NCBI RefSeq assembly: GCF_024345515.1
Contig: NZ_JAGQBG010000002.1
Span: 1-39,412 of the forward strand
Length of the DNA stretch: 39,412 nucleotides
Direction of reading: 5' to 3'
Origin: Cyanobium sp. N5-Cardenillas
GTDB lineage: Bacteria; Cyanobacteriota; Cyanobacteriia; PCC-6307; Cyanobiaceae
This document shows, piece by piece, positions 15,011 through 23,306 of the stretch. The notes beneath the pieces were generated by a model. The model did no database searches. It had not been told where the DNA came from and saw only the letters and a program-made list of their open reading frames with translations. Both the position numbers and the translations under genes were made by a program. The number at the start of each line of letters is the position of its first letter. Within the stretch, counting starts at the first letter, position 1.

Positions 15011-16431
15011 TGCCGCTGCCGTTCGCGTCCTTGCGCCAGCTATGGGGTGAGCCCCTGATGGCCCCCGGAACCAGCGCCCCGGAAGGCTTCGCCGGCGTGA
15101 GCACCGACAGCCGCGGCGCGCTGGCCGGTGCCCTGTTCGTGCCCCTGGTGGGGGAACGCTTCGACGGGCACCGCTTCCTGGCCGATGCTCTCGCCGCAGG
15201 GGCGGCGGCGGCCCTGGTGCAGAGGGATCGCCTGGCCGAGGCCCGCGTGGCGGAGCTGGTGGCCAGCGGCGGCGGCCCCATCTGGCTGGTGGAGGACACC
15301 CTGGTGACCTACCAGCAGCTGGCCCTGCTGTGGCGGCAACGGCTGGGGTTGCCGGTGGTGGCGGTGACCGGCTCGGCGGGCAAGACCACGACGCGGGAAC
15401 TGATCAAGGCGGCCCTGGGCTCCCTGGGGCCGGTGGTGGCCAGCAGCGGCAACGAAAACAACGACGTGGGGGCGCCCCTCACCCTGCTGAAGGCCAACGA
15501 GGCCACGGCGGCCCTGGTGGTGGAGATGGGCATGCGCGGCCTGGGGGAAATCGATCGACTCAGCCGCTGCGCCGCACCGGACGTGGCCGTGATCACCAAC
15601 ATCGGCACCGCCCACATCGGCCGCCTGGGCAGCCGCGAGGCGATCGGCCAGGCCAAGTGCGAGATCACCGCCGGCCTGGGGCCGGAGGGGGTGCTGGTGA
15701 TTCCGGCCGGGGATCCCCTGCTGGAGCTCTCCCTGGCCAGAGTCTGGGGGGGCCGGGTGGTGCGGGTCGCCCTGGAGGACGAGCGGGCGGGGTTCCCGGC
15801 CGGGACGCCGGCGCCGGACCTGGTGGGACGGCTGGAGGGCTCTTATCTCCACCTGGCCGGCGGGCCGAGCCTGGGGCTGCCCCTGGAGGGGCGCCACAAC
15901 GCCCGCAACCTGCTGCTGGCGGTGGCGGTGGCCCAGGAGCTGGGCGTGGCGGCCGCGGCCCTCGTTGATCTGGCGGTGGAGTTGCCGGGGGGGCGGTCCC
16001 GACGCTGGAGCCTGGGCGGGGTGGAGCTGCTCGATGAGACCTACAACGCCTCACCGGAGGCGGTGCTGGCGGCCCTGGATCTGCTGGCCGCCACCGGCAC
16101 CGCCGCGGGGGGCCGTCGCTATGCGGTGCTGGGCACGATGCTCGAGCTGGGGGAACGCAGCCTGGAGCTGCATCGGCAGGTGGCGGCCCGGGCCCGGGAG
16201 CTCGGCCTCGACGGGCTGCTGATCGTGGCGGCCGGGGAGGAAGCGCAGGCGATGGAGGCTGCCGCCGCCGGGCTGCCGAGCCTGCAGCGGGTGGCCTCAC
16301 CGGAAGCGGCGGCCGAGGTGCTGCTCGACTGGCTGCAGCCGGGGGATCGGGTGCTGCTCAAGGCCAGCCGCGGGGTGGCGCTGGAGCGGGCGATTCCCCT
16401 GCTGCAGGCCGCCCTCGCCCCAACGGATTGA
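15010..16431 (+). CDS. murF: UDP-MurNAc-tripeptide:D-Ala-D-Ala ligase
   Basis: A 473-residue Mur ligase that adds D-Ala-D-Ala to the UDP-MurNAc-tripeptide in the last cytoplasmic step of the peptidoglycan precursor. The N-terminal substrate domain has GVSTDSRGALAGALFVPL, the ATP-binding loop is VAVTGSAGKTTTRELI, and GNENNDVGAPLTLL with VEMGMRGLGEI is the characteristic MurF version of the central motif. ITNIGTAHIG and LLDETYNASPEA follow in order, the latter starting the C-terminal domain. Length and domain order are normal. Start overlaps the preceding stop by TGATG. Confidence 0.95.
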   Translation: MPLPFASLRQLWGEPLMAPGTSAPEGFAGVSTDSRGALAGALFVPLVGERFDGHRFLADALAAGAAAALVQRDRLAEARVAELVASGGGPIWLVEDTLVTYQQLALLWRQRLGLPVVAVTGSAGKTTTRELIKAALGSLGPVVASSGNENNDVGAPLTLLKANEATAALVVEMGMRGLGEIDRLSRCAAPDVAVITNIGTAHIGRLGSREAIGQAKCEITAGLGPEGVLVIPAGDPLLELSLARVWGGRVVRVALEDERAGFPAGTPAPDLVGRLEGSYLHLAGGPSLGLPLEGRHNARNLLLAVAVAQELGVAAAALVDLAVELPGGRSRRWSLGGVELLDETYNASPEAVLAALDLLAATGTAAGGRRYAVLGTMLELGERSLELHRQVAARARELGLDGLLIVAAGEEAQAMEAAAAGLPSLQRVASPEAAAEVLLDWLQPGDRVLLKASRGVALERAIPLLQAALAPTD

Positions 16432-16439
16432 AGCCCGGG

Positions 16440-16460
16440 CCCCGTCCCCCCAGGATGGGG
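16440..16460 (+). terminator. Candidate stem-loop after murF
   Basis: CCCCGTCC at 16440-16447 pairs with GGATGGGG at 16453-16460 (one G-U pair) over a 5-nt loop, 9 bp past the murF stop. No T-run follows. A perfect 10-bp palindrome, GCACTAGTGC (16467-16476), lies between it and the ybjQ start. Confidence 0.35.
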
Positions 16461-16480
16461 CTCCCAGCACTAGTGCCCCC

Positions 16481-16840
16481 ATGGTGAAACCCGTGTTCGT
16501 GACCACCACCTTCACGATCGAGGGCTACAACATCACCGCCTACCGGGGCCTGGTGCGCGGCATCGTCGTGCGCTCCCCGACACTGGTGCAGGGTTTCCTC
16601 GGCGGGCTCAAGCAGATCGTGGGCGGCCGGATCGGCGCCTACACCGAAATGTGCGAGCAGGCCCGGGAGCAGGCCTACGAGCAGATGATCCAGCACGCCA
16701 GGGCCCTGGGGGCCAATGCGATCGTCGGCACCCGCTACGACGGATCGGAGGTGCAGGGCGGCACCGCCGCCGCCACCGAAGTGCTCTGTTACGGCACCGC
16801 CGTGGTGGTGGAACCCCGGCCGGGCGGTGGCGCGACTTAG
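16481..16840 (+). CDS. YbjQ/UPF0145-family protein
   Basis: A 119-residue small protein of the YbjQ (UPF0145) family. The family core is clear: VTTTFTIEGYNITAYRG at the N-terminus, EQAREQAYEQMIQHARALGA in the helix and GANAIVGTRYDGSEV at the dimer/pentamer strand. Known structures form ring-like pentamers; the cellular role is not established, although some relatives are annotated as heavy-metal-binding domains. No Cys/His cluster that would make a metal site obvious is seen. It starts at ATG 16481, 49 bp after murF. Confidence 0.85.
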   Translation: MVKPVFVTTTFTIEGYNITAYRGLVRGIVVRSPTLVQGFLGGLKQIVGGRIGAYTEMCEQAREQAYEQMIQHARALGANAIVGTRYDGSEVQGGTAAATEVLCYGTAVVVEPRPGGGAT

Positions 16841-16883
16841 GCCATCGGCAGGGGCATAGCGTCGATCCAACGGACGCTGGCCG

Positions 16884-17366
16884 ATGACCTCCCCCTCCAA
16901 CACCAAGCACCTCCGGTTCAGCTGGCGTCTCCTGGGGGCAAGCCTCGCCTCCCTGCTGGCGGGGGCGTGGATCCCCCTTCAAGCAGCCCCCCAGAACCTG
17001 CCGCTGCAGGGCAGCCGCTGGCAGCTGGTGGGGATCCAGTCGATGGATGACACCCAGGGGCTGAGGCGTCCGGCGGACTCCTCCCGCTACACCCTGACGC
17101 TCCAGGCCGATGGCCGGGCCGTGCTGCAGCTCGACTGCAACCGCGCCATGGGCAGCTGGCGGGTGGAGCCCAGCGCCGACCCCGGCAACGGTGGCTTTCG
17201 CTTCGGCCCCCTGGCCTCCACCAGGGCCCGGTGCCCGTCACCCAGCCTGGGGGAACCGCTGGCCCGCCAGCTTCCCTTGGTGCGGGGCTACCTGCTGCGG
17301 GACGGACGGCTGAACCTCAGTCTGCTGGCGGATGGCGGCATCCTCATCTGGGAACCACGCCCCTGA
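16884..17366 (+). CDS. Exported META-domain protein (HslJ-like)
   Basis: A 160-residue protein with a signal peptide (basic start, hydrophobic core LLGASLASLLAGAWI, cleavage near L-Q-A-A). It is followed by a META domain: GSRWQLVGIQSMDD, then RYTLTLQADGRAVLQLDCNR with the conserved Asp-Cys-Asn, and ending LNLSLLADGGILIWEP. META-domain proteins are small periplasmic or outer-membrane beta proteins linked in some bacteria to stress or antibiotic tolerance. Its role here is unknown. It is convergent with pyrC, 19 bp away. Confidence 0.75.
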   Translation: MTSPSNTKHLRFSWRLLGASLASLLAGAWIPLQAAPQNLPLQGSRWQLVGIQSMDDTQGLRRPADSSRYTLTLQADGRAVLQLDCNRAMGSWRVEPSADPGNGGFRFGPLASTRARCPSPSLGEPLARQLPLVRGYLLRDGRLNLSLLADGGILIWEPRP

Positions 17367-17385
17367 TCGGCCCAGCGCAACCGTT

Positions 17386-18477
17386 TCAGCCCTCGCTCTC
17401 CAGCCGCCAGTGCAGCACCTGGCCGCCATGGAAGGGCACCAGGGCCATGGAGGCGCCGTCGCCGCCATGGCCGTGCAGACGCGGCGGCACCGTGTGGGCC
17501 TCCCGCACCAGGGTGATGGTTCCTTCGTTCAGGGGCAGTCCGTAGAAGGCGGGCCCGTGCAGGCTGGCAAAGGCCTCCAGCCGATCGAGGGCCCCCTCCT
17601 GCTCGAACACCGCCGCGTAGCTCTCCAGGGCGAAGGGGGCGTTGTAGATGCCGGCGCAGCCGCAGGCGCTTTCCTTGGCCGAGCGGGGATGGGGGGCCGA
17701 ATCGGTGCCCAGGAAGAAGCAGGGCTCCCCCGAGGTGGCCGCCTGGCGCAGGGCCAGCCGGTGCCGTTCGCGCTTGGCGACCGGCAGGCAGTAGAAATCT
17801 GGCCGCAACCCGCCCTGGAACATGGCGTTGCGGTTGATGTGCAGGTGGTGGGGGGTGATGGTGGCGGCCAGGTTGGGGCCCGCCTGGCGCACGAAGGCGA
17901 CGGACTCGGCGGTGGTGATGTGCTCCAGCACCACCTTCAGGCCCGGATGCCGCGCCAGCAGCGGCGCCAGGTGGCGTTCGATGAACACCGCTTCGCGATC
18001 GAAGATGTCGATCTCGGCGTCGGTCACCTCGCCGTGGATGAGCAGGGGCATGCCGATCCGTTCCATCGTGGCCAGCACCGCCTCGATCCTGGCCAGGTCG
18101 GTGACGCCGGCGGCGGCGTTGGTGGTGGCATGGGCCGGGTAGAGCTTGCAGGCGGTGAAGACGCCCTCGCCGTGGCCGCGCTCGATCTCCCCCGGATCAA
18201 TCGTGTCGGTGAGATAGGCGGTCAGCAGGGGGGTGAAGCGGCTGCCCTCGGGCAGGGCCGCCCGGATCCGGGCGCCGTAGGCCGCGGCGGCCGCCACCGT
18301 GGTGATCGGCGGGCTGAGGTTGGGCATCACGATCGCCCGGGCGAAGCTGCGGGCCGTGGCCGGGGCCACCATCTGCAGCAGGGCGCCGTCGCGCAGGTGC
18401 ACATGCCAGTCGTCGGGACGGCGCAGCCGCAGGCGCTGGGGCGGGACGGCGGCATCCGGCGGGCCCATGGCCGTCAT
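17386..18477 (-). CDS. pyrC: Dihydroorotase
   Basis: A 363-residue class II dihydroorotase, which cyclises carbamoyl-aspartate to dihydroorotate in pyrimidine synthesis. [14 protein letters not shown] holds the first two zinc-binding histidines (H25, H27), and [15 protein letters not shown] carries the lysine that is carbamylated to bridge the metals. LIHGEVTD and LEHITTAE give the later histidines, and [13 protein letters not shown] the catalytic aspartate. Length is typical for the E. coli-type enzyme. The start ATG overlaps the stop of the YqhA-family gene by 4 bp, so the two form a minus-strand operon. Confidence 0.95.
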   Translation of the reverse strand: MTAMGPPDAAVPPQRLRLRRPDDWHVHLRDGALLQMVAPATARSFARAIVMPNLSPPITTVAAAAAYGARIRAALPEGSRFTPLLTAYLTDTIDPGEIERGHGEGVFTACKLYPAHATTNAAAGVTDLARIEAVLATMERIGMPLLIHGEVTDAEIDIFDREAVFIERHLAPLLARHPGLKVVLEHITTAESVAFVRQAGPNLAATITPHHLHINRNAMFQGGLRPDFYCLPVAKRERHRLALRQAATSGEPCFFLGTDSAPHPRSAKESACGCAGIYNAPFALESYAAVFEQEGALDRLEAFASLHGPAFYGLPLNEGTITLVREAHTVPPRLHGHGGDGASMALVPFHGGQVLHWRLESEG

Positions 18478-19022
18478 CGGGGAAGCACCTTGTCGGCGTT
18501 GCCCGTGACCAGGTAACCGCTCAGGGCCAGCAACAGCACGCTCAGGCTGAAGAAGGCCAGGGACGGACCGTCCTTGATCGGCAGGGTGAGCATCGCCTTG
18601 AAGGCGGACACGATCAGCGCCACCACCAGCACCTTGACCAGTTTCTCCTTCAGCTGGTCGAGGTTGCGGATGTCCAGCAGGCCGCCGCCGCCCTGGTCAT
18701 GCTCCCGGGCCGCCTCGATCGGGGAGATGAGCAGTTCATACACCCCATAGCCGAAGATCAGCAGGGCGATGCCGATCAGATAGAGATCAATCCCGGACAC
18801 GATCGCCCCCAGCAGCTCGGCGACGAACTTCTTGTCGAGCTGATCCTGGTGGCCGAAGACCGCGAGGGCCTTGCCGATCTCGAGCGTGCCCAGCACGAAG
18901 GACACGACCGTGCTCACCAGGCTCATGACCACCGGCAGGATCGCGATCAGCCGGAGGCGCCAGAGCACCCGCTCGAAGCGCTGCTCCATCCGCTTGAGGC
19001 GTCCCTTGAGTGCGGAGGCCAT
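18474..19022 (-). CDS. YqhA/UPF0114-family membrane protein
   Basis: A 182-residue protein (ATG at 19022; a TTG at 19037 would add 5 residues) with four likely membrane segments. The UPF0114 pattern is visible: [37 protein letters not shown] and [19 protein letters not shown] charged loop with [12 protein letters not shown] sits between segments. The E. coli relative YqhA has no assigned function. It overlaps pyrC by ATGA and is presumably co-transcribed, but no link to pyrimidine synthesis is known. Confidence 0.85.
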   Translation of the reverse strand: MASALKGRLKRMEQRFERVLWRLRLIAILPVVMSLVSTVVSFVLGTLEIGKALAVFGHQDQLDKKFVAELLGAIVSGIDLYLIGIALLIFGYGVYELLISPIEAAREHDQGGGGLLDIRNLDQLKEKLVKVLVVALIVSAFKAMLTLPIKDGPSLAFFSLSVLLLALSGYLVTGNADKVLPR

Positions 19023-19063
19023 GGGGCGGTGCTGCAATCGCCTAACCCTAGTCAGCGCCCGGT

Positions 19064-20146
19064 TCAGCGCCGCCGGCGTCCCAGCAGAAACACCACCGCC
19101 ATCGCCAGATAGCCCAGGGCCCAGGGGGTGCCGCTGCCCCAGCCCGGATCCAGCACCGTGTCAGCCAGGGTGAAGCTCCAGGCATGGATCAGGCCCAGCC
19201 AGGAGGCGGCCGCGGCCACCAGGGCGCAGAGGGCGGCGGCGCGGAAGCGCTGCTCGATCACGTACACCAGCATCGCCGCCAGCAGCATCGCCGCCAGGAT
19301 CTGGCCCTGCTCGAGGGCGAAGGCGCCGGCGGCCTACACGTCCGCCTGCTGCAGGGGCAGCAGGGCGTCGCGACCCTCCCAGAGGGCGCCGAGGCGGGGC
19401 ACGGGCAGATGCAGACCCACCTGGGCGAGGTTGGCCTGCCAGGTGGGTCCATCCAGCCGCAGCAGGCCCGTGGCTGCGGCCAGGACGATGCCCACCAGCA
19501 CCGCCAGCACGCCACCCGGCAGGGGCAGCCGGGCCTGGCCGAAGTAGGCCAGCAGGATCACCGCCAGCACCGCCAGTCCCACCACCGGGACGGCGTAGGT
19601 GCGCAGCAGGAAACCCAGCCCGATGTAACCCAGCGCGATGCCGGCCAGGGTGGAGAGCAGGGCCGCCCGGGGCAGCCAATGGCGCAGGGGGGCCACCAGG
19701 AAGGCGCCCCCCGCCTCGATCAGCCCCGAGCCGAGGCAGGCCAGCAGGCCGGCGCGCCAGGAGAGCTGGGCGGCCTCCAGAGGATCCAGTCCCTGCCCCA
19801 CGGCCGCCAGCTTCACCGGCAGCATCACCAGGAACACGTAGGCGAACAAGCTGACCGTGTTGATGCCGTAGGGCAGGGCGGTGCGGTCGTCCCTGCCCTC
19901 GCGCCGACCCAGGCGGTGGGCCTGGATGGCATAGGCCACGTTGCCCACCGCCAGGCTGATGCCCGTGGCCGGCAGGATCGTGCCGAAGATCAGACCATCG
20001 GGGTACCCCAGCACGCCGCGGCAGAGGGCCACGATCAGCAGGATCTGGATCAGGTTGTCGAGGCCCAGCCCCAGGAAGCCGTCCAGGTCGCCGCGCACCC
20101 ACCAGCGGGGGGACGGCCGCGGGACGGCTGCGGTGAGCTCAGCCAC
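19064..20146 (-). pseudogene. NCS2-like (AzgA-type) permease interrupted by one in-frame amber codon
   Basis: Reading on the minus strand from a GTG at 20146, which overlaps the def stop, gives a multi-pass protein with VRGDLDGFLGLGLDNLIQ, FGTILPATGISLAVGNVAY and the typical TALPYGINTVSLFAYVFL. These mark a family of NCS2/AzgA-type nucleobase-like permeases. The frame hits TAG at 19334-19336, then continues in the same frame with AAGAFALEQGQILAAML, further membrane-type sequence and a normal stop at 19064. No shift of frame is needed; one base change of TAG to a Tyr codon restores about 360 residues. It could be a recent pseudogene, a sequencing error, or suppressed. An upstream start at 20188 lies inside def and is less likely. 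Confidence 0.7.
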
Positions 20147-20633
20147 GGGGCAGCCCCGCCGGCACCCGATCCGGAAACAGCACCCCATCGAGGTGGTCGC
20201 ACTCGTGCTGAACCACCCGGGCGTGGAAGCCCTCCACCTCCCGCTCGAACGCCTGCCCCTGGCCGTCGAAGCCGAGGTAGCGCAGACGGCGCCAGCGGGG
20301 CACCCGAGCGCGCCAGCCGGGCACGCTCAGACAGCCCTCCCAGGCGTCGTCGTCCCGGTCGTCGCCGAGGGGGGTGAGCACGGGATTGATCAGCACCGTC
20401 TCCGGGATGGGGGGCGCCTCCGGGTAGCGGGGGTTGTGGGTGATGCCAAAGATCACCACCCGCAGGGGCACGCCGATCTGGGGGGCCGCCAGGCCGGCGC
20501 CGTTGTTGGCGGCCATGGTGTCGCGCAGGTCGTCGAGCAGGGCCGGCAGGGCGGGGTCATCGAACCGTTCCACCGGCGCACTCACCTGGCGCAGGCGGGG
20601 ATCTCCGATGGTGAGCACGTCACGGACGGCCAT
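20139..20633 (-). CDS. def: Peptide deformylase
   Basis: A 164-residue metalloenzyme that removes the formyl group from the first methionine of new proteins. All three motifs are intact: [10 protein letters not shown] (46-54 region), WEGCLSVPG with the metal ligand C101, and [10 protein letters not shown] with H143, E144 and H147. Length matches type 1 deformylases. It is upstream of and overlaps the interrupted permease on the minus strand, and is divergent from the formyltransferase gene. Confidence 0.95.
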   Translation of the reverse strand: MAVRDVLTIGDPRLRQVSAPVERFDDPALPALLDDLRDTMAANNGAGLAAPQIGVPLRVVIFGITHNPRYPEAPPIPETVLINPVLTPLGDDRDDDAWEGCLSVPGWRARVPRWRRLRYLGFDGQGQAFEREVEGFHARVVQHECDHLDGVLFPDRVPAGLPRG

Positions 20634-20718
20634 GGGCGCCTCAGGATCGGTCCCACTGTGCCGCCTTGCGGCCGCCCCGTCCGTACCATCCGCAGATGAT
20701 GCTGCGCCCGGCGACGCG

Positions 20719-21591
20719 ATGGCCGTGAGCTCCCTGCGGGTGGTCGTGCTCTGCTGCGACGGCCTCTACCAGCGCCACCTGGTGCGGCGGGCGGCCGAGG
20801 CGTTCACCCTGGTGGGCGTGGTGCTGCAGGTGTCGCCGCCGGCCAGCCGCAGCACGCTCTCCCGGCTGTCCAAGTACCGCCATCCCCTGCGGCTGCTGCG
20901 CCAGCTGATCGCCCGCGTGCTGCTGCGCCCCCACGACCGCCGCGGCGCCGCCCTGCAGCGGCAGCTCTTCCACCGGGACGGCGCCCCGCCCGAACTGCCG
21001 GACGGGGTGCCGGTGCTGGTCACCTCGGCCATCAACGAGCAGCGCACCGCCGATTTCCTGCGCCAGGTCGCCCCCGACATCGTGCTGGTGAACGGCACCC
21101 AGCTGCTGCGGCCCCCGGTGCTGGAGCTGATCCCCACCTTCCGCCACGGCCTCATCAACCTGCACACCGGGCTGTCGCCCTATTCCCGTGGCGCCAACTG
21201 CAACCTCTACATGCTCATGGAGGGGCATCCGGAGCTGGTGGGGGTCACGGTCCACCACATCGACCCCGGCATCGACAGCGGCGACATCATCCTGTCGGCC
21301 CACGTGCCGATGCAGCCCGACGACGACGTCGAGACCATCGAGGTGCGCAGCTTCCATGTCGGCATCGAGCTGCTGATCGAGGCGGCCCGCCGGCTCGAGG
21401 CCGGTACCGCCCCGCGGGTGCCCCAATGGGAGAAGGGCAAGCTGTTCCTGCGGCGCACCGGCTACATCTACGAGCCCTGGCAGCGGCTGCTGGCCAACCA
21501 CCGCATCGGCCGGGGCCTGGTGCGCGACTACCTGGCCGACCAGGCGCGCCGCGACGGGGACGTGCGGGTGGTGCGGGGGGAGCAGCCATGA
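20719..21591 (+). CDS. Formyltransferase-family protein (sugar N-formyltransferase candidate)
   Basis: A 290-residue protein with the formyltransferase catalytic core. [18 protein letters not shown] holds N147 and H149, and [13 protein letters not shown] holds D186, the Asn-His-Asp triad of Fmt and sugar formyltransferases using N10-formyl-tetrahydrofolate. The tRNA-binding C-terminal domain of Fmt is not recognisable, and the loop after the triad differs from the usual G-A-A-P-I, so an amino-sugar acceptor is more likely than Met-tRNA. The frame stays open upstream to 20434, but that part lies over def. The ATG at 20719 starts the first strand ([10 protein letters not shown]). Stop overlaps the deacetylase start (ATGA). 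Confidence 0.75.
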   Translation: MAVSSLRVVVLCCDGLYQRHLVRRAAEAFTLVGVVLQVSPPASRSTLSRLSKYRHPLRLLRQLIARVLLRPHDRRGAALQRQLFHRDGAPPELPDGVPVLVTSAINEQRTADFLRQVAPDIVLVNGTQLLRPPVLELIPTFRHGLINLHTGLSPYSRGANCNLYMLMEGHPELVGVTVHHIDPGIDSGDIILSAHVPMQPDDDVETIEVRSFHVGIELLIEAARRLEAGTAPRVPQWEKGKLFLRRTGYIYEPWQRLLANHRIGRGLVRDYLADQARRDGDVRVVRGEQP

Positions 21592-22595
21592 GCCGTCTGG
21601 GGCGGGCGGCCAACCGGGCGGCGGACCTGCTGTTCCTGCCGCCGCTGGATCGCCTCTGGCGCCGGCGTCTACACGGGAAGGTGCTGTGTCTGCTGTACCA
21701 CCGGGTGGACGAGCCGGGCCGGGTGCCGTTCCTCGACAGCTTCGGGGTGCCGCCGATCCCCCCCTCCGCGCTGGCCGCGGAACTGGGTTTCCTGCAGCGC
21801 CACGGCGCCCGCTTCCTCACCTACGCCGATCTGCGGGCCGGCCGCTTCCCCACGGGCTCCGAGTTTGGGGTGATCGTCAGCTTCGATGACGGCCTGCGCT
21901 GCAACTACGAGGAGGGGATGGGCGTGCTCGACGGTCTGGGCATCCCGGCCGTGTTCTTCCAGTCCACCGCCATGCAGGCCGGCGGCGAGCTGGTCTGGGA
22001 GCATGCCCTCTACTGGTACGGCGCCCACCCCACCCTGGCGCTCCGGCTGGCGGAGCTGGCCCGCCAGCGCCTCGATCTGCCGGCCGATCTGGAGGGCGAA
22101 GCCCTGATCGCCCGGTTGCGGGATGGCACCCCCGTGGCCACGGTGCGCGAACTGCTTTCGGAGCTGGGGGAGCGCTGGGGCACGACCGACGAGCTGGTGG
22201 CGGCGGCCGATCGCCTCTACCCCAGCGAAGCCCACCTGCGCCGGGCCCGGGACGCCGGCCACGAGATCGGCAGCCACGGGCACCACCACGTCCCCCGCTG
22301 CAACATCAGCGCGGCGGAGTTCGAACAGGAACTGATCCGATCCAGCGCCGTGCTCGGGCGGGTGCTGGGGCAGCCGCCCCAGTCGTTCTCCTACCCCTTC
22401 AACAGCCATCTGCCCGGCGACGCGGAAATCTGCGGCCGCCACTACCTCCAGGTGGCCACCGTCGACGCCGCCCTGGTCACGCCCGCCACCCCGGCCCTGG
22501 ACCTGCCCCGCTTCACCTGGCCGGGTCCCCACGCCAACCGGCTGCGCCGCCGCCGCTGGCTCTGCACCGGAACACTGGCCTGGCCAGGGAGATAG
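21588..22595 (+). CDS. NodB-type polysaccharide deacetylase
   Basis: A 335-residue carbohydrate esterase family 4 protein. KVLCLLYHRVDEPG opens the domain, VIVSFDDGLRCNYEEG is motif 1 with the catalytic and metal-binding Asp pair, and HEIGSHGHHHVPR is motif 2 with the metal-binding histidines. SFSYPFNSH corresponds to motif 3. No signal peptide is obvious; the N-terminus is basic and amphipathic, so it may act in the cytoplasm or at the membrane. It overlaps the formyltransferase by ATGA, suggesting that removal of N-acetyl groups and formylation concern the same or related glycan. Confidence 0.85.
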   Translation: MSRLGRAANRAADLLFLPPLDRLWRRRLHGKVLCLLYHRVDEPGRVPFLDSFGVPPIPPSALAAELGFLQRHGARFLTYADLRAGRFPTGSEFGVIVSFDDGLRCNYEEGMGVLDGLGIPAVFFQSTAMQAGGELVWEHALYWYGAHPTLALRLAELARQRLDLPADLEGEALIARLRDGTPVATVRELLSELGERWGTTDELVAAADRLYPSEAHLRRARDAGHEIGSHGHHHVPRCNISAAEFEQELIRSSAVLGRVLGQPPQSFSYPFNSHLPGDAEICGRHYLQVATVDAALVTPATPALDLPRFTWPGPHANRLRRRRWLCTGTLAWPGR

Positions 22596-22619
22596 GGTCT
22601 GGTTTCCTTCCACGTTGCG

Positions 22620-23285
22620 ATGGCCTGGCCCCTGGCCGTGTTCGACGGGACCATCAGCCTCACCACCCTGGAATCCCTGCTCCACGACTGGGGGTACTGG
22701 GTGGTGTTCGGCGCCATGCTGCTGGAGAACGCCGGGGTGCCCCTGCCCGGCGAGACGGTGACGCTGCTGGCGGGGTACGCGGCCGGCAGCGGCCAGCTGC
22801 AGGTGCTCGGGGTGATGGGGGCGGCGGCCGGCGGGGCGATCCTGGGGGACAACCTCGGCTACTGGGTGGGGCGCCGGGCGGGCTGGGGGCTGCTGCTGCG
22901 GGTCGGTCGGCTGCTGGGACGGACCCCGGAGCAGATGGAGGCCCTGCGGGAACGCTTCCTGCGCCATGCCGGCAAGTCGGTGCTGCTGGGCCGGTTCGTG
23001 GCGGTGCTGCGGGTGCTGGCCGGCCCCATCGCCGGGGCGGTGCACATGCCCTACCGCCGCTTCCTGCTGTTCAACATGCTGGGGGCCGTGCTCTGGGCCT
23101 CGACGATGGTGGGCCTGGCCTGGCTCGGCGGGCGCTGGATCCCCTTCGATCAGATGGTGAAGGGGGTCGTCGAGTTCGGCCTCGGCGCCCTGGTGCTGCT
23201 GGTGATCGTGCTGGTGGTGCCGAAGCTGGTGGCCCGCTTCGAGGAGGCCCAGCTGGAACGGGAGGCCGAGGAGCCCCCCGCCTGA
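22620..23285 (+). CDS. DedA-family (SNARE-associated/VTT) membrane protein
   Basis: A 221-residue inner-membrane protein. The family signature is clear: MLLENAGVPLPGETVTLLAG with the conserved Glu and Gly-x-P-x-P-G-E, then GDNLGYWVGRRAGW, and GRFVAVLRVLAGPIAG with the conserved arginines. Bacterial DedA proteins are tied to membrane potential homeostasis, and some recycle undecaprenyl phosphate or flip lipids, which would suit a cell making much lipid-linked glycan. That link is only by inference. It starts 24 bp after the deacetylase gene and is convergent with the SLC13-type transporter. Confidence 0.87.
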   Translation: MAWPLAVFDGTISLTTLESLLHDWGYWVVFGAMLLENAGVPLPGETVTLLAGYAAGSGQLQVLGVMGAAAGGAILGDNLGYWVGRRAGWGLLLRVGRLLGRTPEQMEALRERFLRHAGKSVLLGRFVAVLRVLAGPIAGAVHMPYRRFLLFNMLGAVLWASTMVGLAWLGGRWIPFDQMVKGVVEFGLGALVLLVIVLVVPKLVARFEEAQLEREAEEPPA

Positions 23286-23306
23286 GCGAATCGGGTCGTC
23301 AGATTC

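Noticed and set aside
20434-20718. N-terminal extension of the formyltransferase over def
   Set aside because: The extra residues are antisense to the conserved deformylase motifs, and the catalytic fold begins at 20719.
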